DNA of 13,122 nt, taken from Roseimarinus sp035271585. Lineage in GTDB: Bacteria > Bacteroidota > Bacteroidia > Bacteroidales > Prolixibacteraceae. The stretch lies in NCBI GenBank assembly GCA_035271585.1, contig DATERL010000217.1, positions 1-13,122 on the forward strand, read 5' to 3'. This document shows positions 6,055-13,122 of this stretch, piece after piece; the stretch's first letter is position 1, and each line of letters starts with the position of its first letter. The notes below the pieces were generated by a model. That model was not told the origin of the DNA. It worked only from the letters and a program-made list of their open reading frames with translations, and made no database searches. The position numbers and the translations under genes were made by a program.

Positions 6055-9000
6055 ATGGGAAAGATGTTTACTAATAGGGGGGGTGGGGATATTCAAATAA
6101 TTTCTACACAACAAAAAAATTCAAGGGCGAATCATTTAGCCAAGTTTAAACCATTAACAATATTATTGCTTTTGCTATTTACACTTGGCTTAGCCAATAT
6201 TTCAAAAGCACAAGTTTCTGTTACTGCAACTGTGGGCACAGTTAGCAATACTTACAGTACTTTAAAACTTACTTTTGATGCCATTAATGCAGGAACTCAT
6301 AAAGGAGTTATTGATGTTAAAATTGATGCAAACACAATCGAAACTGCATCGGCGGTATTAAATGCAAGTGGAACAGGTGCAGCAAGCTATACTGCTGTAA
6401 ATATTTACCCAACAGTTAGCGGTTTAGGCATTACAGGTGATTTAGAAGCTCCATTAATTGATTTGAATGGTGCCGATAATGTAACTATTGACGGACGAGT
6501 TAATGCCTCCGGAGAAACGAAGGATTTGACCATATCAAATGCGAGTGCGTCTGCAGTCACTGGTACTTCAGCCATTCGCTTAATTAACGATGCCTGTGAA
6601 AATACAATTAAGTATTGTACTTTAAAAGGCTCCAGTATTTCAGGAAATCACGATGGCGGAATTGTTTATGTTGCAGCAGGAACGGTAAGCGGTAATAATT
6701 CAAATACAATAGATAATTGTAACGTTACAAACGCAGGTGGTTTAAGACCCAATGCCGCGATTTGTATTGTTGGTCGTTCTTCTATTAAGAATAGTAATTG
6801 TACTGTGTCTAATTCGTATATTTACGATTTTTTATGTCCTTCAAAAAGTTCTCATGCAATTTATGCCTTACATACGCATGAAACTACTGTAATTAATAAC
6901 AGTTTTTATGAGACTACCGAATTTGCCGCTACTGCTGCTATTACTCATGTTGTAATATACATTAACAACGGGGGTCAGGGTCACAATATTTCAAATAATT
7001 ATATTGGTGGTAGCACCAATAATTGCGGAGGCGCACCATTAACAAAAACAGATTTTAGTGCCTATAATTTCACCGGTATTCATGCTGGTTCTGTAGATGG
7101 TCCAAATAAAAGCAACATTCAAGGCAACACGATAAAAAACATTAACTGGAACTCACTAGGTCGTTTTTATGGGATTTATTGCTTCAAAGGCCCCTGGGAT
7201 GTAGGTAATATTGAAGGAAATACAATTGGTGCCGGAACAGGTACAGGATCAATAACTTTCACGATGAAAATGAATTCTGATGCTAATCCAAATTCTTTTT
7301 ATGGTATTTATATAGAGGATTTAGATTATAATTCGCTTGTTAAAAACAACATTATTGGCTCAATTACTATCTCTAATGAAAGAGAAAAAGAGCGTTCAGA
7401 TTTCTGTGGAATTTATAATAAGTCATCAGGCTGTGAATTTTCTGATAATTTAATAGGCAGCCATACTACTGCAAATAGTATATATGCAAAATCACCCAGC
7501 ACTGGTCAATCTCAGATTGTTTACGGAATGTATGACGCTCGAGCAGCTAAATTCAACAATAATACGGTAGCTAATTTGGTTAGTAATTGCACAAATGAAA
7601 ACGCCCAAATATTGGGCATGGGTGGAAATGTTTATGGTCAAGGTAATATTATACATGATTTATATGGATCGGGAGGTACTGGCGTAGGTAATGATGCTTC
7701 GGTTATAGGAATCCGAGGATACTTTTCAACGTTGTCTCGTAATCTTATTTATAACCTTTACAATTCAGGGAGCAATACCAATGTAATAGGAATTTTTACT
7801 TATGGAGGATTAATGAGTAATGTTATTCGTATTGGCTCAACAGCATCTAATGCATCTTTTTATGGTATTTGTTGTTCAGAAATTTACAATGTGGTGTATA
7901 ATAACTCAGTTTATATAAATGGTGATGTTGCCTCAATAAACAATTTCAATTCAGCTGCCTTTGTAGGTGCTTCGAATGGCACGCGAAACTACAGAAATAA
8001 TATTTTTGTAAATGCACGTTCAAATAATGCTGGAGGAACAGGGAAAAATTATGCCGTGATGGTAACAGATAATACAGCTTTAACCATGGACTACAATGAT
8101 TATTATGTAAGTGGTACAGGTGGCGTTTTGGGTTCTTATAATGATATTGATGTAGTTGATTTAGCAGCATGGAAAACTACTGTTGCGACAGACGCAAATA
8201 GTATTAGTGCCGATCCGCTTTATGCGAATCCAGCAGCAGACATTCCTGATTTGAATTTAAACATGGAAACGCCATGCGAAAGTACAGGTATTTTCATAGA
8301 CAATGAATATTTAACCACCGACTTTTCAGGGCAATTGCGTTCCAATTTTACCCCAACAGATATGGGTGCTTATTGTGGCGATTTTGCAATAATTCCAGTC
8401 GTTATATCGGTATTAGTTCCGGCAAACGGAACTTATTTTGTAACACAGCACCTCGATTTTACAGTTAATTTCGATAACGAGGTTACTGTTAATGTTGCAG
8501 GTGGCACACCTTCTATTCCTCTTACTTTTAATACAGGTGGTAAATCTGCTACCTATTTAAGTGGTACTGGTACTAGGGCTTTAGTTTTTAGATGCACCGT
8601 TGTCGATGGCAATTATGATCCCGATGGTATTTCGCTTGGGACTACAATTGCGCTTAATGGAGCTACAATTAAGTATGCTTTAAATAGCGATGCTATTCTA
8701 ACCTTGAATAATATCGAAAATACAACTGGGGTTTTAGTTGATGCTTTGCCACGAACAGTTTCAGTTACTGCAACTGCGGGCACATTAACCGATAGTTACA
8801 GTAGCTTAAAACTTGCTTTTGATACCATTAATGCTGGAACTCATAAAGGTGATATTATCATTAAAATTGTTGCCAATACAACAGAAACCGCTTCGGCGGT
8901 ATTAAATGCAAGTGGAACAGGTGCAGCAAGCTATACTGCTGTAAATATTTACCCAACAGTTAGCGGATTAAGCATTACCGGAAATTTAGCAGCTCCATTA

Positions 9001-12000
9001 ATCGATTTGAATGGTGCAGACAATGTAACCATTGACGGACGGGTTAATGCCACCGGAGACATTAAAGATTTGACCATTTCAAATACTAGTACTGCCACAA
9101 CTGCTGGTACTTCGACCATTCGCTTAATTAACGATGCTTCGGAAAATACAATTGAATATTGTACTTTAAATGGTTCAAGTACTGCTGAATTGGGTTTAGG
9201 CGGCATTGTTTATTTAGCAGGTGGAATAACAACTGGTAATAATAGCAATACAATCGACCATTGTAACGTAACAAATGCAGGTGGTTTAAGACCAACCCAT
9301 GGGGTTTGTTCTAACGGTGTTTCAACAGATATTACCAATAATAAATTCACTGTTTCTAACTCTTATGTTTACGATTTTTTATGTCATACAAAAGATTCGT
9401 ATGCAATTTACACTTCAAATACAAGTGAATGTACTGTAACTAATAACAGTTTTTATGAAACTACTGAATTTGCTACTACTGAAGATGTATCTCAACATTT
9501 TATATACATTAATACAGGAGGTGGGGGTCACAACATTTCAGATAATTATATTGGTGGCAGCACCAATAATTGCGGAGGCACAGCATTAACAAAAACAAAT
9601 TTTCTTTCAAGATATTTCTATGGTATTTGGGTTGATGGAAATGCAACTGCAAGCAATATTCAAGGCAACACGATACAAAATATCAATTGGAGAGCAGTTC
9701 ATGATTTTTATGGAATTTATTTAAAAACAGGCCTTTGGAATATAGGTACTATTGACGGAAATGTTATTGGTGCCGAGACTGGAACAGGTTCAATAACGTA
9801 CACAGTAGGAGGCAGTTCACAACGTTTCTATGGTATATTTTTTGATACTGCAACTTCAGGTTCGCTTGCTGAAAACAACATTATTGGCTCAATTACTGTC
9901 TCTAATGATCTAGGTATGGCGGCACAGTTTTATGGTATTTATAATGGTAAAGGAAAATGTGTTTTTACTAATAATTTAATAGGTAGTAATACCACTCCTA
10001 AGAGTATTAATGCTACATCAACCAGTACTACAAGATCTCAATCAGTTTGCGGGATGCTGGGTAATACAGCAAATGGTGGATCTAAATTCAACAATAATAC
10101 GGTAGCTAATTTGTTCAATGCTTGTACACATGCAGCAGCACAAACTACTGGTATAAGTGGGTATTTTAATGCTAAAAATAATACTATACACGATTTGTAT
10201 GGCTCCGGAGGTACTGGCACTGGTAATGGTTCTTCGATTGTAGGTATTAGAGGAGGTTCTTCATCAGGTAATCTTATTTATAACCTTTTCAATTCAGGTA
10301 GCAATACAATTGTAATTGGAATTCATACTTGGGGAGAGACTATAAATAACGTTATTCGTATAGGTACAACAGCATCTAATGCTACTTTTTATGGTATTTC
10401 GGATATTTTTAATTATGAAATCTATAATAACTCAGTTTATATAAACGGTAATGTTGCCTCAACAAACAATGCCAATTCAGCTGCCTTTGTAAGCACTTCG
10501 AATGGTTCTAGAAATTACAGAAATAATATTTTTGTAAATACACGTTCAAATATGGCCGGAGGTACAGGTAAAAATTATGCCGCGATGGTAACAGATAATA
10601 CAGCTTTAACCATGGACTACAATGATTATTATGTAAGCGGTACTGGTGGCGTTTTTGGTTCTTATAGTAATATTGATGTGGATGATTTAGCAACATGGCA
10701 AACTACTGTTTGGACAGACGCAAATAGTATAAATGCCGATCCACTTTATGTGAATCCAACTGCGGCCATTCCTGATTTGAATTTAACCGTAGGAACGCCT
10801 TGCGAAGGCACAGGTATTTATACATCTTATGTGAAAACTGACTATTCAGGGCAATTGCGTTCCGATTTTACCCCAACTGATATGGGTGCTTATTGTGGTA
10901 ATTTTGCATTGGGTCCAATTGTTACTTCGGTATCAGTTCCGTCAAATAAAACTTATGGTGCAGATCAATACCTCGACTTTACAGTTAATTTTGATTTAGA
11001 TGTTAATGTTAATGTTACCGATGGCAAACCTTCTATTCCTGTTACTTTAAATACAGGCGGCACTGTAGCTGCTACTTATTTAAGTGGTACAGGCACCAAA
11101 GCTTTAGTTTTTAGATACATCATTGAAAGTGGTGTTAACGACCCCGATGGTATTTCGCTTGGAGCTGTTATTGCGCTTAATGGTTCAATAATTAAAGATA
11201 CTTTCGATAGGGATGCTATTCTAACCTTGAATAATATTGGAAACACAACGGCCGTTTTAATTGATGCTATTGCACCAACAGCTTTAATTACAATGAACGA
11301 TAATGCTTTAAGAATTGGTGAAACAACTACCACTACATTTACCTTTTCGGAAAAAGTTATCGGCTTTAGCAATGCTGATCTTAGCATCGCAAATGGTACA
11401 TTAACAACAGTTAGTTCTTCCGACGATGGTATTACTTGGACAGCGACTTTTACACCAACAAATAATTTGGAAGTGGCAACTAATGAAATTACACTTGACC
11501 TTACAGGCATTACCGATTTAATAGGCAACGCAGGAGTTGGAACAACGAGTTCTCCAAATTATGCGATTGACACAAAACGTCCTGTATCTGAAAGTATTGT
11601 GCTTTCGAATAATGCTTTTAAAATAGGCGAAACGGCATTGCTTACATTTACTTTCTCCGAAGCAATTACAGGTTTTACTAATGCTGACCTTACCATTGCA
11701 AATGGTACATTATCGGCTGTTAGTTCTGCTGATGGTATTACTTGGACAGGAACTTTTACGCCAACAGATGGCTTGGAAGCTGCAATAAACGTTATTACAA
11801 TTGATAACACTGCCTATACCGACATAGCCGGCAATACAGGAGTTGGAACAAACAATTCGGCCAACTATACAATGGATACAAAAGTACCAAGCGTTCTGTC
11901 AATCAACAGAGCCGACGATAATCCAACCTTTGCAAGCAGTGCCGATTTTACGGTAACTTTCAGCGAAAGTGTTACCGGCGTTGGTGCAAGTGACTTCTCA

Positions 12001-13122
12001 TTAACAACAACAGGAAGTGCAAGCGGAACAGTTTCAGCAATATCGGGGAGCGAGGCAACTTATGCTATTACAGTAAATGCAATAAGTGGAGTTGGCGACA
12101 TTCGTTTAGATTTAAACAATAGCGGAACAGGCATTGCAGATATTGTGACTAACCCTATCGCAACAGGCTATACTGGAGGTCAAACTTATACCATTTATCA
12201 AGCACCTACAGTAACAACAAATGCTGCTCAAGATATGACTTCAATGTTTGTTAATATATTTGGAACATTTAACGCAAACGGAAATAACACAACAGCTACT
12301 TTTGACTATGGAACTACTACTAGTTACGGTTCAACTGTTGCTTTTTTACTAAATCCAATTGTTGGAACTACAAACATTGCTGTTAGTTGTACACTTAATT
12401 ACTTAATTCCATTTACAACGTATCATTATCGTGCAGTTGGAGAAAACACTGCAGGAACAACCAATGGTTTGGATGAAACCTTTAAAACTTTAAAAGGTCA
12501 ATTATCAATTATAGATCCATTACTTACCCTTTCGAGGGCCTATGATGGAACAGACACTGCTGCAGTTACAGCAGGAGAACTATTGGGCGTTCATTCTGCC
12601 GATTTTGGAAATGTTACCGTTTCGGCCCAAGCAAATTATGATGATGCAAATGCAGGAACCGACAAAACAATTACAGTAGTTTATACCATAAGCGGTTCCG
12701 AAAGTTATAAATATATAAAACCTGTCGATCATGTAATTTCCACTGGAGAAATTACTCCAAAAGACATTACCGTAACTGTAGATGCAGCACAAACTAAAGT
12801 TTACGATCAAAGCGATCCGGTTTTCACTTACACATCAAACGATGCATTAGCTACTTTCACAGGTTTGCTTAATCGTGAGGCAGGTGAAAATGTTGGAGAA
12901 TATGCGATTACTAAAGGAACTTTAGTTGCTGATGCCAACTGGAACATTGCAACTTTCAATAGTGCAGATTTCTCGATTACTCCAAAAGACATTACGGTAA
13001 CAGCCAGCGCAGCACAAACTAAAGTTTACGATCAAACCGACCCAGTTTTCACCTATTCTTCAAGCGATGTGTTAGCTACTTTCACAGGTTTGGCAGGTCG
13101 TGTTGCAGGTGAAAATGTTGGC
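6055..13122 (+). CDS. Giant secreted modular surface protein: tandem beta-helix modules, Ig-like, YDG and MBG repeats (3' end outside window)
   Basis: One frame stays open for 2356 codons to the window end. The N-terminus has 33 mostly polar residues, a hydrophobic core (LTILLLLLFTLGLA) and a likely cleavage at SKA/Q (52/53). Then come copy A (54-901) and copy B (902-1742) of a large module. Each has an Asn- and Gly-rich parallel beta-helix closed by SGQLRS..TPTDMGAYCG, then an Ig-like domain. After these are two Big_12-like Ig repeats (1740-1842, 1843-1943), a further Ig-like domain (1944-2049), an FN3-like domain (2050-2146), a YDG domain (about 2149-2233) and MBG repeats of 75 residues (from 2233; the second is cut). 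This architecture is that of Bacteroidota surface adhesins or stalk proteins. A C-terminal type IX sorting domain is expected but not visible. A beta-helix can also carry glycan lyase activity, but no catalytic motif was recognised, so adhesion is favoured. ATG 6055 and ATG 6064 are both possible starts; no start exists downstream of the G-tract and before the signal core. Confidence 0.9.
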   Translation, partial: MGKMFTNRGGGDIQIISTQQKNSRANHLAKFKPLTILLLLLFTLGLANISKAQVSVTATVGTVSNTYSTLKLTFDAINAGTHKGVIDVKIDANTIETASAVLNASGTGAASYTAVNIYPTVSGLGITGDLEAPLIDLNGADNVTIDGRVNASGETKDLTISNASASAVTGTSAIRLINDACENTIKYCTLKGSSISGNHDGGIVYVAAGTVSGNNSNTIDNCNVTNAGGLRPNAAICIVGRSSIKNSNCTVSNSYIYDFLCPSKSSHAIYALHTHETTVINNSFYETTEFAATAAITHVVIYINNGGQGHNISNNYIGGSTNNCGGAPLTKTDFSAYNFTGIHAGSVDGPNKSNIQGNTIKNINWNSLGRFYGIYCFKGPWDVGNIEGNTIGAGTGTGSITFTMKMNSDANPNSFYGIYIEDLDYNSLVKNNIIGSITISNEREKERSDFCGIYNKSSGCEFSDNLIGSHTTANSIYAKSPSTGQSQIVYGMYDARAAKFNNNTVANLVSNCTNENAQILGMGGNVYGQGNIIHDLYGSGGTGVGNDASVIGIRGYFSTLSRNLIYNLYNSGSNTNVIGIFTYGGLMSNVIRIGSTASNASFYGICCSEIYNVVYNNSVYINGDVASINNFNSAAFVGASNGTRNYRNNIFVNARSNNAGGTGKNYAVMVTDNTALTMDYNDYYVSGTGGVLGSYNDIDVVDLAAWKTTVATDANSISADPLYANPAADIPDLNLNMETPCESTGIFIDNEYLTTDFSGQLRSNFTPTDMGAYCGDFAIIPVVISVLVPANGTYFVTQHLDFTVNFDNEVTVNVAGGTPSIPLTFNTGGKSATYLSGTGTRALVFRCTVVDGNYDPDGISLGTTIALNGATIKYALNSDAILTLNNIENTTGVLVDALPRTVSVTATAGTLTDSYSSLKLAFDTINAGTHKGDIIIKIVANTTETASAVLNASGTGAASYTAVNIYPTVSGLSITGNLAAPLIDLNGADNVTIDGRVNATGDIKDLTISNTSTATTAGTSTIRLINDASENTIEYCTLNGSSTAELGLGGIVYLAGGITTGNNSNTIDHCNVTNAGGLRPTHGVCSNGVSTDITNNKFTVSNSYVYDFLCHTKDSYAIYTSNTSECTVTNNSFYETTEFATTEDVSQHFIYINTGGGGHNISDNYIGGSTNNCGGTALTKTNFLSRYFYGIWVDGNATASNIQGNTIQNINWRAVHDFYGIYLKTGLWNIGTIDGNVIGAETGTGSITYTVGGSSQRFYGIFFDTATSGSLAENNIIGSITVSNDLGMAAQFYGIYNGKGKCVFTNNLIGSNTTPKSINATSTSTTRSQSVCGMLGNTANGGSKFNNNTVANLFNACTHAAAQTTGISGYFNAKNNTIHDLYGSGGTGTGNGSSIVGIRGGSSSGNLIYNLFNSGSNTIVIGIHTWGETINNVIRIGTTASNATFYGISDIFNYEIYNNSVYINGNVASTNNANSAAFVSTSNGSRNYRNNIFVNTRSNMAGGTGKNYAAMVTDNTALTMDYNDYYVSGTGGVFGSYSNIDVDDLATWQTTVWTDANSINADPLYVNPTAAIPDLNLTVGTPCEGTGIYTSYVKTDYSGQLRSDFTPTDMGAYCGNFALGPIVTSVSVPSNKTYGADQYLDFTVNFDLDVNVNVTDGKPSIPVTLNTGGTVAATYLSGTGTKALVFRYIIESGVNDPDGISLGAVIALNGSIIKDTFDRDAILTLNNIGNTTAVLIDAIAPTALITMNDNALRIGETTTTTFTFSEKVIGFSNADLSIANGTLTTVSSSDDGITWTATFTPTNNLEVATNEITLDLTGITDLIGNAGVGTTSSPNYAIDTKRPVSESIVLSNNAFKIGETALLTFTFSEAITGFTNADLTIANGTLSAVSSADGITWTGTFTPTDGLEAAINVITIDNTAYTDIAGNTGVGTNNSANYTMDTKVPSVLSINRADDNPTFASSADFTVTFSESVTGVGASDFSLTTTGSASGTVSAISGSEATYAITVNAISGVGDIRLDLNNSGTGIADIVTNPIATGYTGGQTYTIYQAPTVTTNAAQDMTSMFVNIFGTFNANGNNTTATFDYGTTTSYGSTVAFLLNPIVGTTNIAVSCTLNYLIPFTTYHYRAVGENTAGTTNGLDETFKTLKGQLSIIDPLLTLSRAYDGTDTAAVTAGELLGVHSADFGNVTVSAQANYDDANAGTDKTITVVYTISGSESYKYIKPVDHVISTGEITPKDITVTVDAAQTKVYDQSDPVFTYTSNDALATFTGLLNREAGENVGEYAITKGTLVADANWNIATFNSADFSITPKDITVTASAAQTKVYDQTDPVFTYSSSDVLATFTGLAGRVAGENVG
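6077..6088 (+). repeat. G-tract (G7-T-G4) at codons 8-12 of the giant gene
   Basis: Seven G in a row, then T, then four G, in otherwise AT-rich DNA and inside the reading frame upstream of the signal peptide core. An A7 run follows at 6113-6119. Loss or gain of one G would shift the frame, and both other frames hit a stop quickly (6098-6100 and 6147-6149). The tract could therefore switch expression on and off by replication slippage. Confidence 0.6.
6151..6213 (+). other. Signal peptide core and cleavage region of the giant protein
   Basis: Codons 33-53 encode a Leu-rich hydrophobic segment after the basic stretch AKFK, ending in SKA-Q, a good signal peptidase I site. Export through Sec into the periplasm is expected. 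The 33 residues before the core are unusually long for a signal peptide n-region. Confidence 0.8.
6214..8757 (+). repeat. Module copy A (848 residues): beta-helix plus Ig-like domain
   Basis: It begins VSVTATVGTVSNTYSTLKL and ends just before the matching start of copy B, a period of 2544 bp. Residues 54-782 are predicted parallel beta-helix, with recurring short strands such as NTIKYC, NTIDNC and NNSFYE. Eight turns at 24-45 residue spacing are marked by a [FVI]-x-G-[IM] motif (FYGIY, VYGMY, IGIRG and similar). The beta-helix closes with TPTDMGAYCG. From 8401 an Ig-like domain follows (VPANGTY...LDFTVNFD...VLVDA), of a type repeated in many bacterial adhesins. Confidence 0.85.
8758..11280 (+). 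repeat. Module copy B (841 residues), diverged duplicate of copy A
   Basis: It begins VSVTATAGTLTDSYSSLKL and follows copy A colinearly to the end of the Ig-like domain (10921 to about 11271). Some stretches are identical at the DNA level, for example 74 bp at 8893-8966 against 6349-6422 and 54 bp at 10584-10637 against 8058-8111. The middle turns of the beta-helix differ clearly and carry small in-frame length changes, so the offset between copies falls from 2544 to 2526 bp along the module. Confidence 0.85.
11272..11883 (+). repeat. Two tandem Big_12-like Ig domains
   Basis: The units at 11272-11580 and 11581-11883, about 100 residues each, share the pattern IGET...TFTFSE..xGF.NADL.IANGTL..VSS.DGITWT.TFTPT, and each ends with a YxxDTK linker. 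This is the signature of the Big_12 bacterial Ig-like family, found in stalks of large adhesins. Such units act as spacers that hold the beta-helix head away from the cell. Confidence 0.8.
11884..12495 (+). other. Ig-like domain followed by FN3-like domain
   Basis: Residues from 1944 (VPSVLSINRADDNPTF, then DFTVTFSESVTGVGASDF) form another Ig-like unit ending in QTYTIYQ. From 12202 (APTVTTNAAQ) an FN3-like unit follows with TATFDYGTTTSYGS and TTYHYRAVGENTAGT, a pattern common in secreted Bacteroidota proteins. Both are probably spacers; no ligand-binding residues were recognised. Confidence 0.65.
12499..12755 (+). other. YDG domain
   Basis: The stretch contains SRAYDGTDTAAV, then ADFGNVTVSAQANYDDANAG, then a Tyr-Thr-Ile strand and a GEITPKDIT linker, the layout of the YDG domain that commonly precedes MBG repeats in large bacterial surface proteins. 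Confidence 0.7.
12751..13122 (+). repeat. MBG-type repeats, 225-bp period (second copy cut by window end)
   Basis: ITPKDITVT starts at 12751 and again at 12976, a spacing of 225 bp or 75 residues. Each unit holds AAQTKVYDQ.DPVFTY.S, then TFTGL..R.AGENVG. The unit matches the MBG family of stalk repeats. More copies probably follow beyond the window. Confidence 0.8.

Noticed and set aside
7946..8170. Minus-strand open frame inside module copy A, with a similar one at 10508-10696 in copy B
   Set aside because: The two resemble each other only because they are antisense shadows of the duplicated module. Their His/Tyr/Leu-rich composition is not protein-like.
11076..11528. 150-codon minus-strand frame, plus 11559-11810 and 12580-12810
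   Set aside because: They are antisense to the continuous Ig-like and YDG coding frame; the Val/Ser-rich composition mirrors Thr/Asn codons on the coding strand.
6214..13122. CRISPR or transposon explanation for the many repeats
   Set aside because: The repeats are long, in frame, continuous and protein-coding; there are no short direct repeats with unique spacers, transposase motifs or terminal inverted repeats.

Overview
The window looks like a piece of chromosome from a Bacteroidota (Bacteroidetes) bacterium. The DNA is AT-rich, start codons lack strong Shine-Dalgarno sequences, and one promoter fits the Bacteroidetes -33/-7 pattern. The gene content also fits: an SUMF1-fold lipoprotein, and a giant secreted protein built from beta-helix, Ig-like, YDG and MBG modules. 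The genus cannot be fixed from sequence alone; a marine or anaerobic Bacteroidales/Marinilabiliales-type organism is a guess.

Layout: the window splits at a gene-free spacer (5370-6054). To its left, six genes lie on the minus strand and are transcribed leftwards. In transcription order they are: a DJ-1/PfpI-family protein (4773-5369), a small KdgF-like cupin (4438-4767), a second, Hsp31-like DJ-1/PfpI protein (3587-4366), an SUMF1/FGE-fold lipoprotein without the catalytic cysteines (2479-3462), a ferredoxin-nitroreductase fusion (1565-2386), and a thiamine-diphosphate enzyme of the acetolactate synthase type that runs off the left edge (1-1531). The first three form a tight cluster that probably handles reactive carbonyls or sugar-derived compounds. 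A 124-bp gap holding two inverted repeats separates them from the lipoprotein gene. The last two genes are 33 bp apart and are probably co-transcribed.

To the right, one uninterrupted plus-strand reading frame runs from 6055 to the window end (at least 2356 residues, C-terminus not seen). It encodes an exported, probably surface-anchored protein. Its order is: an unusually long signal peptide, two tandem copies of an about 845-residue module (parallel beta-helix plus one Ig-like domain), two Big_12-like Ig repeats, another Ig-like domain, an FN3-like domain, a YDG domain and at least two 75-residue MBG repeats. A run of seven G followed by TGGGG lies at codons 8-12, before the signal peptide core, and could act as a phase-variation switch.

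No RNA gene, CRISPR array, insertion sequence or defence system was seen. The most interesting signals are the G-tract at the start of the giant adhesin-like gene, its very large internal duplication with near-identical patches, the FGE-fold lipoprotein that cannot be a classical FGE, and the DJ-1/cupin/DJ-1 cluster.
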